Under the pieces are notes generated by a model. The model was not told the DNA's origin. It saw only the letters and a program-made list of their open reading frames with translations, and ran no database searches. A DNA stretch of 64,000 nucleotides, from NCBI GenBank assembly GCA_023433505.1, contig JAEZCO010000012.1:86639-150638 (forward strand), in the 5' to 3' direction. Below are positions 47,309 through 56,118 of this stretch, piece by piece. Within the stretch, counting starts at the first letter, position 1; each line of letters begins with the position of its first letter. The position numbers and the translations under genes are program-made. Source of the DNA: Bacillota bacterium (GTDB taxonomy: Bacteria > Bacillota > Clostridia > Acetivibrionales > DTU013).

Positions 47309-48622
47309 GTGAGTAAGCCATCTTCAAGAACCTTGATCATGATTTTAGCCGTATCCTGGGCTCTAATACTGAGTTCCTGTTCTTCTGTTCCCCCAGCTAA
47401 CCAGTTCGGTGAAGAGAAAAAAGGGGCTTTGGACAAAACGGCCGTGAGGTTTATCAGCAGTTGGGGCGGTGTGGATTCCAAAGCCAAGACCTTGAAGGAT
47501 ATCCTTGCCAAATTCGAGAAAGATAATCCCGGAATCGAGGTCATCAACGATTCGCTGTTCGGGGAGGATTTTCTGCCCAAAATAAAGACGGACTTCGCAT
47601 CGGGCAACAACCCCGATGTATTCGGACTGTGGCCGGGCTCCGATATCACTTCTCTTATAAAGGCGGGCAAGGTGGCCGACCTGTCCGGCTTGCTGGAAGC
47701 CGATCCGCAGTGGAAGCAAAGCTTCAGCCACGACATGTGGGATTATACGACCTATGGAGGCAGAATCTACGGATTGCCGGAGGAAGTCATCTTCGAATGC
47801 CTGTTTATCAACCGTGATCTGTTTAAGAAATATGATGTGAAAATTCCTGAGACTTTTAATGATTTAAAAGCTGCCGTGACCGTATTCAAGCAGAACAACA
47901 TTACTCCGATAGCCTATAATACCCTCGCCGAAGGCACTTTCCTATACCAGAATATCGTTGCCATGATCGGGGGCAGGAAGGATACGGAAAATCCTTTTGA
48001 GAATGGGAAGGTAAAAAGCTGCTATATCAAAGCAATGGGATATGTAAAGGAACTCTATGATTTAGGCGCATTTCCTGCGGATTGCTTCAATTTGACCAAC
48101 AATGAGCGAAATACTCTTTTCAAGGAGAAAAAAGCGGCCATGATTGTGCAGGGCTCCTGGTTTATCGGTGATTTCGAGGCGGACGACCTCACCGTGGACA
48201 TCATCCGGATGCCTTTGATTCCAGACAGCAGCGCGCCTCAGAGTACCATGGTCTACGGCCTTGGGGGAGGCTCCTTTCACTTAAGCCAGTCTGCGGCCGA
48301 GGATGAACACAAGCAGGGGGCTTCGGTAAGATTGCTCAAGGCCCTTACCTCCAGGGAAACCGCTGCTACTTTTGCTTCCGATACCGGAATGATCAGCAAT
48401 ATAGACATCGATCAATACAATATCGATTACAGAAGGATGACTGTAAAAGGCCGGAAAATGCTTTCGGAGGCCAGCTTGCCCGTAGGCCCGCCGGACAGCT
48501 TTGTGGACAGGTCCTCGTGGGAAAAGGACATTGCTCAGCAGTTTCCTTATTATCTTGAAGGGAAAATCACCGCGGAGGAGGTATGGGCCAAGGCTATAGC
48601 CAACGGTATCATACCGGAGTAA
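47309..48622 (+). CDS. Sugar-binding lipoprotein linked to a YesM/YesN pair
   Basis: A 437-residue family 1 solute-binding protein with a signal peptide, the lipobox LSSC (Cys24) and a mature binding domain. GTG 47309 is chosen because GGAGG lies 9 bases ahead; an in-frame TTG further up (47285) has no support. No permease gene adjoins it; the next genes are a YesM kinase and a YesN regulator. Such a binding protein can serve as the extracellular sugar receptor of the kinase, as known for XylFII with LytS in Clostridium beijerinckii; here that is inferred from position. Its promoter is unclear (TATAAT at 47190-47195 with a weak -35). Confidence 0.88.
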   Translation: MSKPSSRTLIMILAVSWALILSSCSSVPPANQFGEEKKGALDKTAVRFISSWGGVDSKAKTLKDILAKFEKDNPGIEVINDSLFGEDFLPKIKTDFASGNNPDVFGLWPGSDITSLIKAGKVADLSGLLEADPQWKQSFSHDMWDYTTYGGRIYGLPEEVIFECLFINRDLFKKYDVKIPETFNDLKAAVTVFKQNNITPIAYNTLAEGTFLYQNIVAMIGGRKDTENPFENGKVKSCYIKAMGYVKELYDLGAFPADCFNLTNNERNTLFKEKKAAMIVQGSWFIGDFEADDLTVDIIRMPLIPDSSAPQSTMVYGLGGGSFHLSQSAAEDEHKQGASVRLLKALTSRETAATFASDTGMISNIDIDQYNIDYRRMTVKGRKMLSEASLPVGPPDSFVDRSSWEKDIAQQFPYYLEGKITAEEVWAKAIANGIIPE

Positions 48623-48631
48623 GAAATAGTA

Positions 48632-48740
48632 CTACAACGAAAACTACAGAATTATCCTTGCAGAGATAACGCATTAAAACCTTTGCGATATTCCTGCAAG
48701 GAACATGAATGATGATTAAATAGGGAAGTTTTCGCTGTAG
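48632..48740 (+). other. Nested inverted repeats between the binding protein and kinase genes
   Basis: An outer pair (CTACAACGAAAAC at 48632-48644 and GTTTTCGCTGTAG at 48728-48740, one G-T pair) encloses an inner pair (TCCTTGCAG at 48655-48663 and CTGCAAGGA at 48694-48702). Together they can fold almost the whole 146-base gap. The outer arms also read as two inverted copies of a TTTCGYTGTAG motif that recurs upstream of the next operon, so DNA binding by the regulator is an alternative. Confidence 0.5.
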
Positions 48741-48768
48741 GATTCGAGGAGCACGGAGGTTTTTACAT

Positions 48769-50610
48769 TTGAAGAATTCTTTGAAGAACCTGCTTAAAAT
48801 TTACAGAGATTTACCTATACGAAGAAAGCTGATACTGGTATTGTATGTTCAGATCCTTGTACCCCTGATCCTTATAGGCTATTTGAGCTATAGAAATTCC
48901 GAGGGGATCATTAAAGAGAAGTCCACGGACTATTCCCGGGATATCCTGAACATGATCCAGCTCAGACTCAACGACAATACGAACAATCTGACCATCATTT
49001 CCCAGGATCTTTTATATGACAGCAAGATCTATAATGTTCTGAATGCCGGGAAAAGCGAGGCCGACCGGCTCAGCACCTACGAGTATGAAAATGAAATAAA
49101 CAGCCTGTTGAAAAAGGTGGTGCTGTCAAGGGCGGCGGAAATACAGTCAATATGTCTGGTTACAAATAGCGGCACCTATTATTATGCGGACAATAACAGT
49201 AAAAACGTGAGTATACGGAAAATCCTGCCTTATGAGAGCGTGCTTGAAAGCGCCAGGGGCGGCGAAGGAAAACCGGTGTGGTATCTGGATTCCGAGAATC
49301 GTATAGTAAAAAGCATCTACCTGGCCAGAACAGTATATAGCAGAGATAACTATAAAGAGATTGGCCTGCTGGTGCTCCTGGTGAATAAGGAATCCCTGGA
49401 CTTGATCTATCAGGGCCTGACAGGCAACCTGAAAAACATCGCCATTGTGGGCGCTGAAAATCAGCAGATATCCAGCCGGGATACCAATGACGCCAATATT
49501 TTCTCCGATGAATTCATGGGAAGCCTCAGCAATGAAAAAGGTGAAAAAATCGATGAGCAAGCAGGAATATTCGCGTCCTATGTCACTTTGAAAAATCCTG
49601 ACTGGAAGGTGGTGGCTTATGTCGCACTGGACGAGCTTTACCGCGATGCATATGCATTAAGGCGCAACATTATCATGCTTTGCATAACTTCCGTTCTTCT
49701 GCTGTCTGTGTTCAGCGCATTTATTGCCATTGATTTTGTCAATCCCATCAACCGGCTGGTCAAGGGCATGAAAAAAGTCCAGAAGGGGGAAAGCAACGTC
49801 TATATCCGGGATGACCGGAAAGACGAGCTGGGCTTCTTAAATAAGACCTTCAATGAAATGTCCGGGGAAATAAACCACCTGGTGAACTGGGTGTACAGGG
49901 AGCAGCTTACCCGCAAGGAGGCTGAGCTGAAAGCCCTTCAGTCCCAGATCAATCCCCATTTTCTTTTTAATACCCTGGAGGCCATCAACTGGATGGCACA
50001 TTTGAATAATGTCCCTGAGATAAGCAGCACCGTATCCAATCTTTCGGACCTGATGGAGGCAAGCATCGGAAGGGATGACAGGCTGATATCGGTGGAAGAG
50101 GAATTTACCTATGTGGATAAATACATCTCTCTTCTGAAGAGCAGGTTTGAGGACAGGCTGGAGCTTATAAGGAATGTAGGGGAAGATGTGCTGAGCATAA
50201 AAATACCCCGGCTTTTGATTCAGCCCCTGATTGAAAATGCGGTTTATCATGGCCTTGGAAGAAGCCGGACCCGGGGGGTCATCACCCTGAACGCCTCCAA
50301 GTCCCAGGGGATTTTGACCATTGAGGTTATCGACAACGGCGCCGGGATGGACAGGGAAGAGCTGGAATGCATCAACGAAAAATTATCAATGGATAACAAT
50401 ACGTATTTTAAGACCCTGGAAGACAAGAGAAACAAGAGCATAGGGATAGAGAATGTAAACAGAAGAATCAAGCTGTTTTATGGGGAGAATTACGGTTTAA
50501 AAATCGAAAGCGAGGCAGGGCAGTACACAAAGGTTACGGTAACTGTGCCTGCCGATAATGCCACAGCCGGGGAGGGTTTCTATGTACAAGGTTCTGATTA
50601 TAGACGATGA
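48769..50610 (+). CDS. YesM-family sensor histidine kinase
   Basis: A 613-residue membrane kinase with transmembrane helices near residues 22-42 and 302-325, an extracytoplasmic sensing domain between them, HAMP, and a YesM-type kinase domain with phospho-acceptor His397 in QSQINPHFLFN. The ATPase domain has PLIENAVYHGL and DNGAGM. The start is TTG 48769, with ACGGAGG ahead at good spacing. It lies between the binding-protein gene and the regulator, overlapping the latter by 29 bp, and should control the cellobiose-phosphorylase operon downstream. Confidence 0.9.
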   Translation: MKNSLKNLLKIYRDLPIRRKLILVLYVQILVPLILIGYLSYRNSEGIIKEKSTDYSRDILNMIQLRLNDNTNNLTIISQDLLYDSKIYNVLNAGKSEADRLSTYEYENEINSLLKKVVLSRAAEIQSICLVTNSGTYYYADNNSKNVSIRKILPYESVLESARGGEGKPVWYLDSENRIVKSIYLARTVYSRDNYKEIGLLVLLVNKESLDLIYQGLTGNLKNIAIVGAENQQISSRDTNDANIFSDEFMGSLSNEKGEKIDEQAGIFASYVTLKNPDWKVVAYVALDELYRDAYALRRNIIMLCITSVLLLSVFSAFIAIDFVNPINRLVKGMKKVQKGESNVYIRDDRKDELGFLNKTFNEMSGEINHLVNWVYREQLTRKEAELKALQSQINPHFLFNTLEAINWMAHLNNVPEISSTVSNLSDLMEASIGRDDRLISVEEEFTYVDKYISLLKSRFEDRLELIRNVGEDVLSIKIPRLLIQPLIENAVYHGLGRSRTRGVITLNASKSQGILTIEVIDNGAGMDREELECINEKLSMDNNTYFKTLEDKRNKSIGIENVNRRIKLFYGENYGLKIESEAGQYTKVTVTVPADNATAGEGFYVQGSDYRR

Positions 50611-52198
50611 GCCCATTATCAGGAAAGGCTTGAAAAATATCATCAACTGGAAGAGCTTCAACTGTGAGGTCGCAGGGGAAGCCGCAGACGGACAGGAGGG
50701 CAGCGAGCTCATCCGCAGGGTCCTGCCCGAAATCATCATCACCGATATCCGGATGCCTGAAGTCGACGGATTATCCATGCTGCAGGAAATCAAGGATATT
50801 GTCCCCGACAGTAAAATCATCATACTGACAGGCTACAGGGACTTTGACTACGTGCACGAGGCCTTGAAGCTGGGCGCCTTTGAATTCCTTTTGAAGCCTT
50901 CGAAAATCGAAGAGCTGACGGCCGTCATTTCAAAAGCCGTAAAAGAGCTGAAATTCCAAAAGGAGAGAAAGGAAGAGATCGACAAGCTGTGCTGCCTGTT
51001 TGAACAGAACATTCCCGCCCTGCGCGAAAAGCTTCTGTATGATGTCATTTATGAGATAAACACCAACGAAGCGGAAATCGCGGAAAAAATGGAATTGTAT
51101 AAATTTCCTCTGACCCGGTTTGTCATGCTGATGGTCCAAAACGATCCCGATTCGGCCGAAAGCACGCAAGTCAGCCAATACGACAAGCACCTGTACCGGT
51201 TTGGCATTATCAATACTTTTCATGAGGTCTTTTCAGAAGATTTTAATGTGACGGGCATTGCGCTGCACGATGAAGGGACAGCCTTTATCATTGTGCCCAG
51301 GGAAGGCAGGAATGCCGGATTTAGCACAATTGACAGGAAATGCGCCTACCTGCAGGACATTATCAAAAACTGCTTTGGCTTTTCCGTGACCATTGCTGTC
51401 AGCTCCGAAGGGACCGGCCCTTTACAGCTCTCAGTGAGGATGAAGGAGTGCAGGACTGCTCTGGAGCACAAATTCTACATTGGCAGCGGGTCCATCATAT
51501 TTTACAAGGATGTCAATTCTTTTTTCCGGTATGAAGATAATTCGCTGCTGGAAAGATTGCAAAAAAACCTGCTGGAGAACATAAAATCAGGGAATGAGGT
51601 CTCGGTCAAAGAAATCCTGGGGGATATCTTTGCCTATGTCAGGAGCCTGGAAGCTCCGAATGAAGTGTATTTAAAAAATTTCTACCGCAATACCGTCTCC
51701 TCTATCAATTCCATAAAGGCGTCCATTGTTGCCGCGGATACCGATAAAGCGCCTGAGGACCGGCAGTTAAGCGGTGCGTACAGATTAATCGAAAAAAGCT
51801 CGGGAATGGACGAACTGAATGCAATTCTCGAAGAAGCCGCCATCAGCGTCGTTCAAAAGGTAAACGGCTACAATAACAAGAGCATGAAGCTGATATTGAG
51901 GACGGCTGTGGAATATTTGCAGGAACATTATGCCGAGCAGGTTTCGCTGAACGAAGTAGCCGAACATGCCTTTGTAAGCACTTATTATATCAGCCGTCTG
52001 TTCAGAAAGGAAACCGGCAGGAACTTTGTCGATTATTTGAATGAAATCCGGATAGAAAAAGCCAAGGGCCTTCTCAAGGATGTTAAATACAAAACCTATG
52101 AGGTAGCCGAAAGAGTGGGAATTCCCGATGCCCACTACTTTTCGAGGCTGTTTAAAAAGCATGTGGGAGTGACGCCCACCGAATTCCGGGAACAATAA
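50582..52198 (+). CDS. YesN-family response regulator with AraC-type DNA-binding domain
   Basis: A 538-residue regulator with a receiver domain (Asp8-Asp9, phospho-acceptor Asp55 in TDIRMP, Lys in LLKPSK), a long middle region and a C-terminal AraC double helix-turn-helix ending in the family's AHYFSRLFKKHVG block. GGGAGGG lies before ATG 50582; the frame opens slightly earlier inside the kinase gene but without support. Likely target: the transporter and cellobiose phosphorylase operon that starts 255 bp downstream. Confidence 0.92.
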   Translation: MYKVLIIDDEPIIRKGLKNIINWKSFNCEVAGEAADGQEGSELIRRVLPEIIITDIRMPEVDGLSMLQEIKDIVPDSKIIILTGYRDFDYVHEALKLGAFEFLLKPSKIEELTAVISKAVKELKFQKERKEEIDKLCCLFEQNIPALREKLLYDVIYEINTNEAEIAEKMELYKFPLTRFVMLMVQNDPDSAESTQVSQYDKHLYRFGIINTFHEVFSEDFNVTGIALHDEGTAFIIVPREGRNAGFSTIDRKCAYLQDIIKNCFGFSVTIAVSSEGTGPLQLSVRMKECRTALEHKFYIGSGSIIFYKDVNSFFRYEDNSLLERLQKNLLENIKSGNEVSVKEILGDIFAYVRSLEAPNEVYLKNFYRNTVSSINSIKASIVAADTDKAPEDRQLSGAYRLIEKSSGMDELNAILEEAAISVVQKVNGYNNKSMKLILRTAVEYLQEHYAEQVSLNEVAEHAFVSTYYISRLFRKETGRNFVDYLNEIRIEKAKGLLKDVKYKTYEVAERVGIPDAHYFSRLFKKHVGVTPTEFREQ

Positions 52199-52261
52199 CC
52201 TATATAAAAATCGCAGATTCGCTATAGGTAGCTTCTTTATATATACGGTGCATTATTTTGT

Positions 52262-52299
52262 TGCATAATCTTGCACTCTGATTCCGGCAAGGTTATGCA
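52262..52299 (+). other. Inverted repeat upstream of the LplB-type permease gene
   Basis: TGCATAATCTTGC at 52262-52274 pairs with 52287-52299 over 13 bp (one G-T pair) around a 12-base loop. No T run follows, so it may be a regulator site or a structured leader rather than a terminator. Upstream, at about 52218-52228, lies TTCGCTATAGG, resembling the motif before the kinase gene. The gap 52199-52453 holds no gene. Confidence 0.45.
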
Positions 52300-52453
52300 C
52301 AATATAGCAAACCCCTCCATTTATTTACATCCTGATTTACAATAATATGGTAGTGCAAGTTAAAGACAAACCGGTGTGCGGTACAGTATCCCCGCAGCCG
52401 GCAAAATTAGCCGTAAGCATTCACTATGCCATTGGGAAAAGGTGTGATAAAAA

Positions 52454-53428
52454 ATGGACTTAACTACCGCAGCAGCACTATCGGAGAAAAGAAAAGCCGA
52501 AAAGCGCTTTATGAAGGAATTTGGCAGGAACTGGCCGCTGTTTGTAATGCTTTCGCCGGGTGTGCTCCTGCTCATCATTAACAATTATATCCCCATGTTT
52601 GGCGTAGTCATAGCATTCAAGCAGTACAGATACTACGGAAACTTCATTACCAACCTCGTAAAGAGCAAATGGGTAGGGATGAAAAACTTCGACTTCTTTT
52701 TTGCCACACCCTATGCTTTTCAAATTACTTTTAATACCATCGCCTATAATTTTGTATTCATCATTCTCGGACTGATTGTGCCGGTGGCTTTTGCAATCAT
52801 GCTCAATGAGCTTCGCAGCAAGCGCCTTGCCAAAGCCTATCAAAGCTTTTTGTTCCTCCCGTATTTTCTTTCCTGGATTGTTGTCAGCTATCTTGCTTAT
52901 TCACTTTTCAGCGTGGAGAACGGTTTTGTCAACAGAAGCATACTGGAGCCTCTTGGCATTGAGCGTGTAAGGTGGTATTCGGAAACGGTCTACTGGCCGT
53001 TTATCCTGACATTCTTTCAGATGTGGAAGTATACCGGATATAATGTTGTGGTTTATTTAGCTGCAATATCGGGAATAGACACTGAATTCTACGAGGCGGC
53101 TTCTATCGACGGAGCGACCAAATGGCAGCAAATAAGGCATATCATTCTGCCGATGCTGCAGCCGCTGATGATCATAATGGCTTTGCTGGCGATAGGAAGG
53201 ATTTTCAATGCGGATTTTGGGCTGTTCTATAATGTACCCAGAAACAGCGGAGCGCTGTACGATGTTACCGATGTCATTGATACCTATGTTTTCAGGACCC
53301 TCAGGGACACCAACAATCTTGGAATGGCGGCGGCGGCAGGCACGTACCAGGCGGTTATCGGATGCATTACGGTTTTTGCCGCCAACTTTATTGTCCGAAG
53401 GATCGACAGCGACAAGGCATTGTTTTAA
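52454..53428 (+). CDS. Sugar ABC transporter permease, LplB type
   Basis: A 324-residue permease with six predicted transmembrane helices and the EAA loop (EAASIDGATKWQQIRHIILP). The N-terminal block around PLFVMLSPGVLLLIINNYIPMFG places it in the LplB subgroup of CUT1 systems. No strong ribosome site is seen before ATG 52454 (AAAAGG about 12 bases ahead). It is the first of four co-directed genes: two permeases, a DUF3502-type binding protein and cellobiose phosphorylase. Confidence 0.92.
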   Translation: MDLTTAAALSEKRKAEKRFMKEFGRNWPLFVMLSPGVLLLIINNYIPMFGVVIAFKQYRYYGNFITNLVKSKWVGMKNFDFFFATPYAFQITFNTIAYNFVFIILGLIVPVAFAIMLNELRSKRLAKAYQSFLFLPYFLSWIVVSYLAYSLFSVENGFVNRSILEPLGIERVRWYSETVYWPFILTFFQMWKYTGYNVVVYLAAISGIDTEFYEAASIDGATKWQQIRHIILPMLQPLMIIMALLAIGRIFNADFGLFYNVPRNSGALYDVTDVIDTYVFRTLRDTNNLGMAAAAGTYQAVIGCITVFAANFIVRRIDSDKALF

Positions 53429-53470
53429 TTCTGACCTATGGTCCCGGGAGCGGGAGGAAGGAAGAGTTTT

Positions 53471-54400
53471 ATGGAAAAACCGGATATGACGATTTCAATA
53501 AAACCCAACAGGCTGAACCGGATTTCAGCAGGGGCCAATGTATCTATAAACCTGTTTTTCATACTGTGTGCGGTTGTATGTATAGCACCAATTATTCTGG
53601 TTATTTCCATTTCGCTGACAGAAGAAATGGATATCCTGCTCTTTGGCTATAACCTTATACCCAGGGAGTTCTCAATCAAGTCCTATGAGTATGTGATGAA
53701 GGCAGGAGAGATCATCTGGCGGGCATATGGCATCTCCATTTTCGTTACCCTGGTGGGTACGGTCCTGAGTTTGCTGGTAATCTGCATGTATGCGTATCCC
53801 CTTTCCAGACAGAGCTTTAAATATAAAGGTCAATTCGCATTCTTCGCTTACTTTACGATGATCTTCGGCGGCGGCCTAGTGCCGTGGTATATGGTATATA
53901 CACACCTTGTGCCGATCAAGGGTACGGTATGGATACTGGTGGTGCCTTACCTGATGAATGCCTGGTTTGTCATCATCATGAGGACATTTTTTAAAACCAC
54001 CATTCATGAATCCATTATAGAATCCGCCAAAATGGATGGATCAGGAGAGTTCAGGACCTTCTTTGTGATCGTACTGCCGCTGTGCCGGGCAGGCCTTGCT
54101 ACAATCGGGTTGTTCTGTACTCTGAATTACTGGAATGATTGGTATCTCCCGCTTGTATTCCTGACGGATACAAAGCTCTTCAACATTCAGTTCCTGATGT
54201 ACCAGACACTGATGACAATCCAATACCTTACCCAGGGGGGATCCAGCTTCTCCAATGCCGCTGCCGCTATGAAGGACCTTCCCAATGAGGGAGCACGCAT
54301 GGCAATTGCCGTAATTTCCATCGGCCCCATCATACTTGCTTATCCCTATTTCCAGAAATACTTTGTAAAAGGCCTCACCGTAGGCGCTGTAAAAGGGTGA
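53471..54400 (+). CDS. Sugar ABC transporter permease, YtcP type
   Basis: A 309-residue permease with six helices, an EAA-like loop (ESAKMDGSGEFRTFFVIVLP) and the C-terminal GLTVGAVKG typical of YtcP/MalG-type subunits. GGAGGAAGGAAGAG precedes ATG 53471; an earlier open frame from 53438 is not supported. It completes the channel with the LplB-type permease. Confidence 0.92.
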   Translation: MEKPDMTISIKPNRLNRISAGANVSINLFFILCAVVCIAPIILVISISLTEEMDILLFGYNLIPREFSIKSYEYVMKAGEIIWRAYGISIFVTLVGTVLSLLVICMYAYPLSRQSFKYKGQFAFFAYFTMIFGGGLVPWYMVYTHLVPIKGTVWILVVPYLMNAWFVIIMRTFFKTTIHESIIESAKMDGSGEFRTFFVIVLPLCRAGLATIGLFCTLNYWNDWYLPLVFLTDTKLFNIQFLMYQTLMTIQYLTQGGSSFSNAAAAMKDLPNEGARMAIAVISIGPIILAYPYFQKYFVKGLTVGAVKG

Positions 54401-54474
54401 TGACGCATGGACTTTCAGTGATGAGTCTGAAGGACTTGCGATCAAACATAAACAAAATTAAAGGAGGTATTTTC

Positions 54475-56010
54475 ATGTTCAAGATGAAAAAGTATCTATG
54501 CCTGGCAATGGTAGTGATTTTTGCCCTTGCCATCACCCTGAGCGGGTGCGGGACGGCAAAAGTCGATGTGACCACGGCACAGGATGGCACCACTGCTGCA
54601 GTGCCGGAGACAACAAAGGCAACGGAACCGGCAGGGCCGGCAACAAAACTGATCTGGTACTGTGTAGGACCCGGGCAGGAACCGGACACCGACGCCGTAT
54701 TAGCCAAGATTAACGAATACCTGAAGGACAAACTCAATGTCGAACTCAGCCTGACAGTGCTTGCATACGGTGATACATACAACAAAAAGGTAAACACGAT
54801 GCTGGCAGCAGGCGACCCTATTGATATCTGCTTCACAGCAGGCTGGGCAGCCGATATCAAGCTGAATTCCGCAAACGGTTATTTTACGCAACTGGATGAT
54901 TATCTTGCCAAAGATCCCACCATTACCAACGTGGTTGGCAAGGACTTCATGAACGGTATCAAAATAGGCGGAAAAACCTTCGCAGTGCCATGTAACAAGG
55001 AACTGGTACACAATTGGGGCTTTCTGCTGAAGAAGGATCTCGCAGAAAAATACCAGGTGGATGTCAGCAAGATAAAAAAGATGTCGGACCTGGAGCCTTA
55101 CTTTGACAAGATCAAAGCCGGCGAGCCGGGAGTCACTCCTTTGCTGACGGTAGAACAGGAAGCGCCCTTCAAGCTTCTTGACTGGGATAATTTCAGTGAT
55201 GATTCCATTCCCGGCGCGCTGTATTCCGACAACAGGGGGACCCAGGTAATCAATCAGTGGATTGCGCCCGAATCCATCGATTACTACAAAACCATGGCAG
55301 AATATGCAAAGAAAGGCTATATTTCTGCGGATGCCGCTACCATGACCAATTTCAACGACCAGCTCAAGACCAAAAAATATTTCGCCTGCGTACAACAGCT
55401 AAAGCCTGGCAAGAATGACGAAATGAAAGGCTCAACCGGCGGAATCGACTGGGTGCAGGCGGATATTACTCCTGTGGTAATGGCAAACCGTGACGCTTCC
55501 GGCGGCGCTTTGCTGGCAATACCTACCTCATCAAAGAACAAGGACCTTGCATTCCAGTTCATCAGCACCCTTTATACCGACAAGACACTCCTTAACCTGC
55601 TGATATACGGAATTGAAGGAGTGCACTACCAGAAGGTATCGGACAATGTAATCAAGCTGCTGGATTCTCCAAAAGCTTATAAGGCAGGCAACGGCTGGAG
55701 ATTCGGAGACCAGTTCAAGGATTACCTCGTGGATAATGAAGATCCGCAGAAATGGGATAAATTCCTTGAGTACAATAAGAAAGGTCTGATTTTAAAGAGC
55801 CTGGGCTTCTCCTTCGACAGGACTCCTGTAGACGCACAGTGCGCAGCTACCAAGTCGGTTGTCGAAAAGTATTACAAGCAATTGTTTGCAGGCGCTTCCG
55901 ATGTTGACGGCACTGTCAAAAAGATGACCAACGAGCTCAACGCAGCCAAGGTGAACGAAGTGCTGGCGGAAATGCAGAAACAATATGACGCATGGCTGGC
56001 AGCAAAATAA
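54475..56010 (+). CDS. Sugar-binding lipoprotein, LplA type with DUF3502 domain
   Basis: A 511-residue binding protein. The signal peptide ends in LSGC with lipidated Cys25, followed by a Thr/Ala-rich linker, the binding domain and a C-terminal DUF3502 region, as in the LplA/YtcQ group. AAGGAGG precedes ATG 54475. It sits between the permeases and the cellobiose phosphorylase gene, which suggests cellobiose or short cello-oligosaccharides as ligand (inferred). Confidence 0.9.
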   Translation: MFKMKKYLCLAMVVIFALAITLSGCGTAKVDVTTAQDGTTAAVPETTKATEPAGPATKLIWYCVGPGQEPDTDAVLAKINEYLKDKLNVELSLTVLAYGDTYNKKVNTMLAAGDPIDICFTAGWAADIKLNSANGYFTQLDDYLAKDPTITNVVGKDFMNGIKIGGKTFAVPCNKELVHNWGFLLKKDLAEKYQVDVSKIKKMSDLEPYFDKIKAGEPGVTPLLTVEQEAPFKLLDWDNFSDDSIPGALYSDNRGTQVINQWIAPESIDYYKTMAEYAKKGYISADAATMTNFNDQLKTKKYFACVQQLKPGKNDEMKGSTGGIDWVQADITPVVMANRDASGGALLAIPTSSKNKDLAFQFISTLYTDKTLLNLLIYGIEGVHYQKVSDNVIKLLDSPKAYKAGNGWRFGDQFKDYLVDNEDPQKWDKFLEYNKKGLILKSLGFSFDRTPVDAQCAATKSVVEKYYKQLFAGASDVDGTVKKMTNELNAAKVNEVLAEMQKQYDAWLAAK

Positions 56011-56118
56011 CAGTTTAGCATCCCAGGCAAATCATGCCGGTTTGCCTGGATCAGCCGGGGGTGGGCATGTCCCACCCTTTGCGTTTGCCGATGATCTACT
56101 AATTAGGAGTGTTGAATT

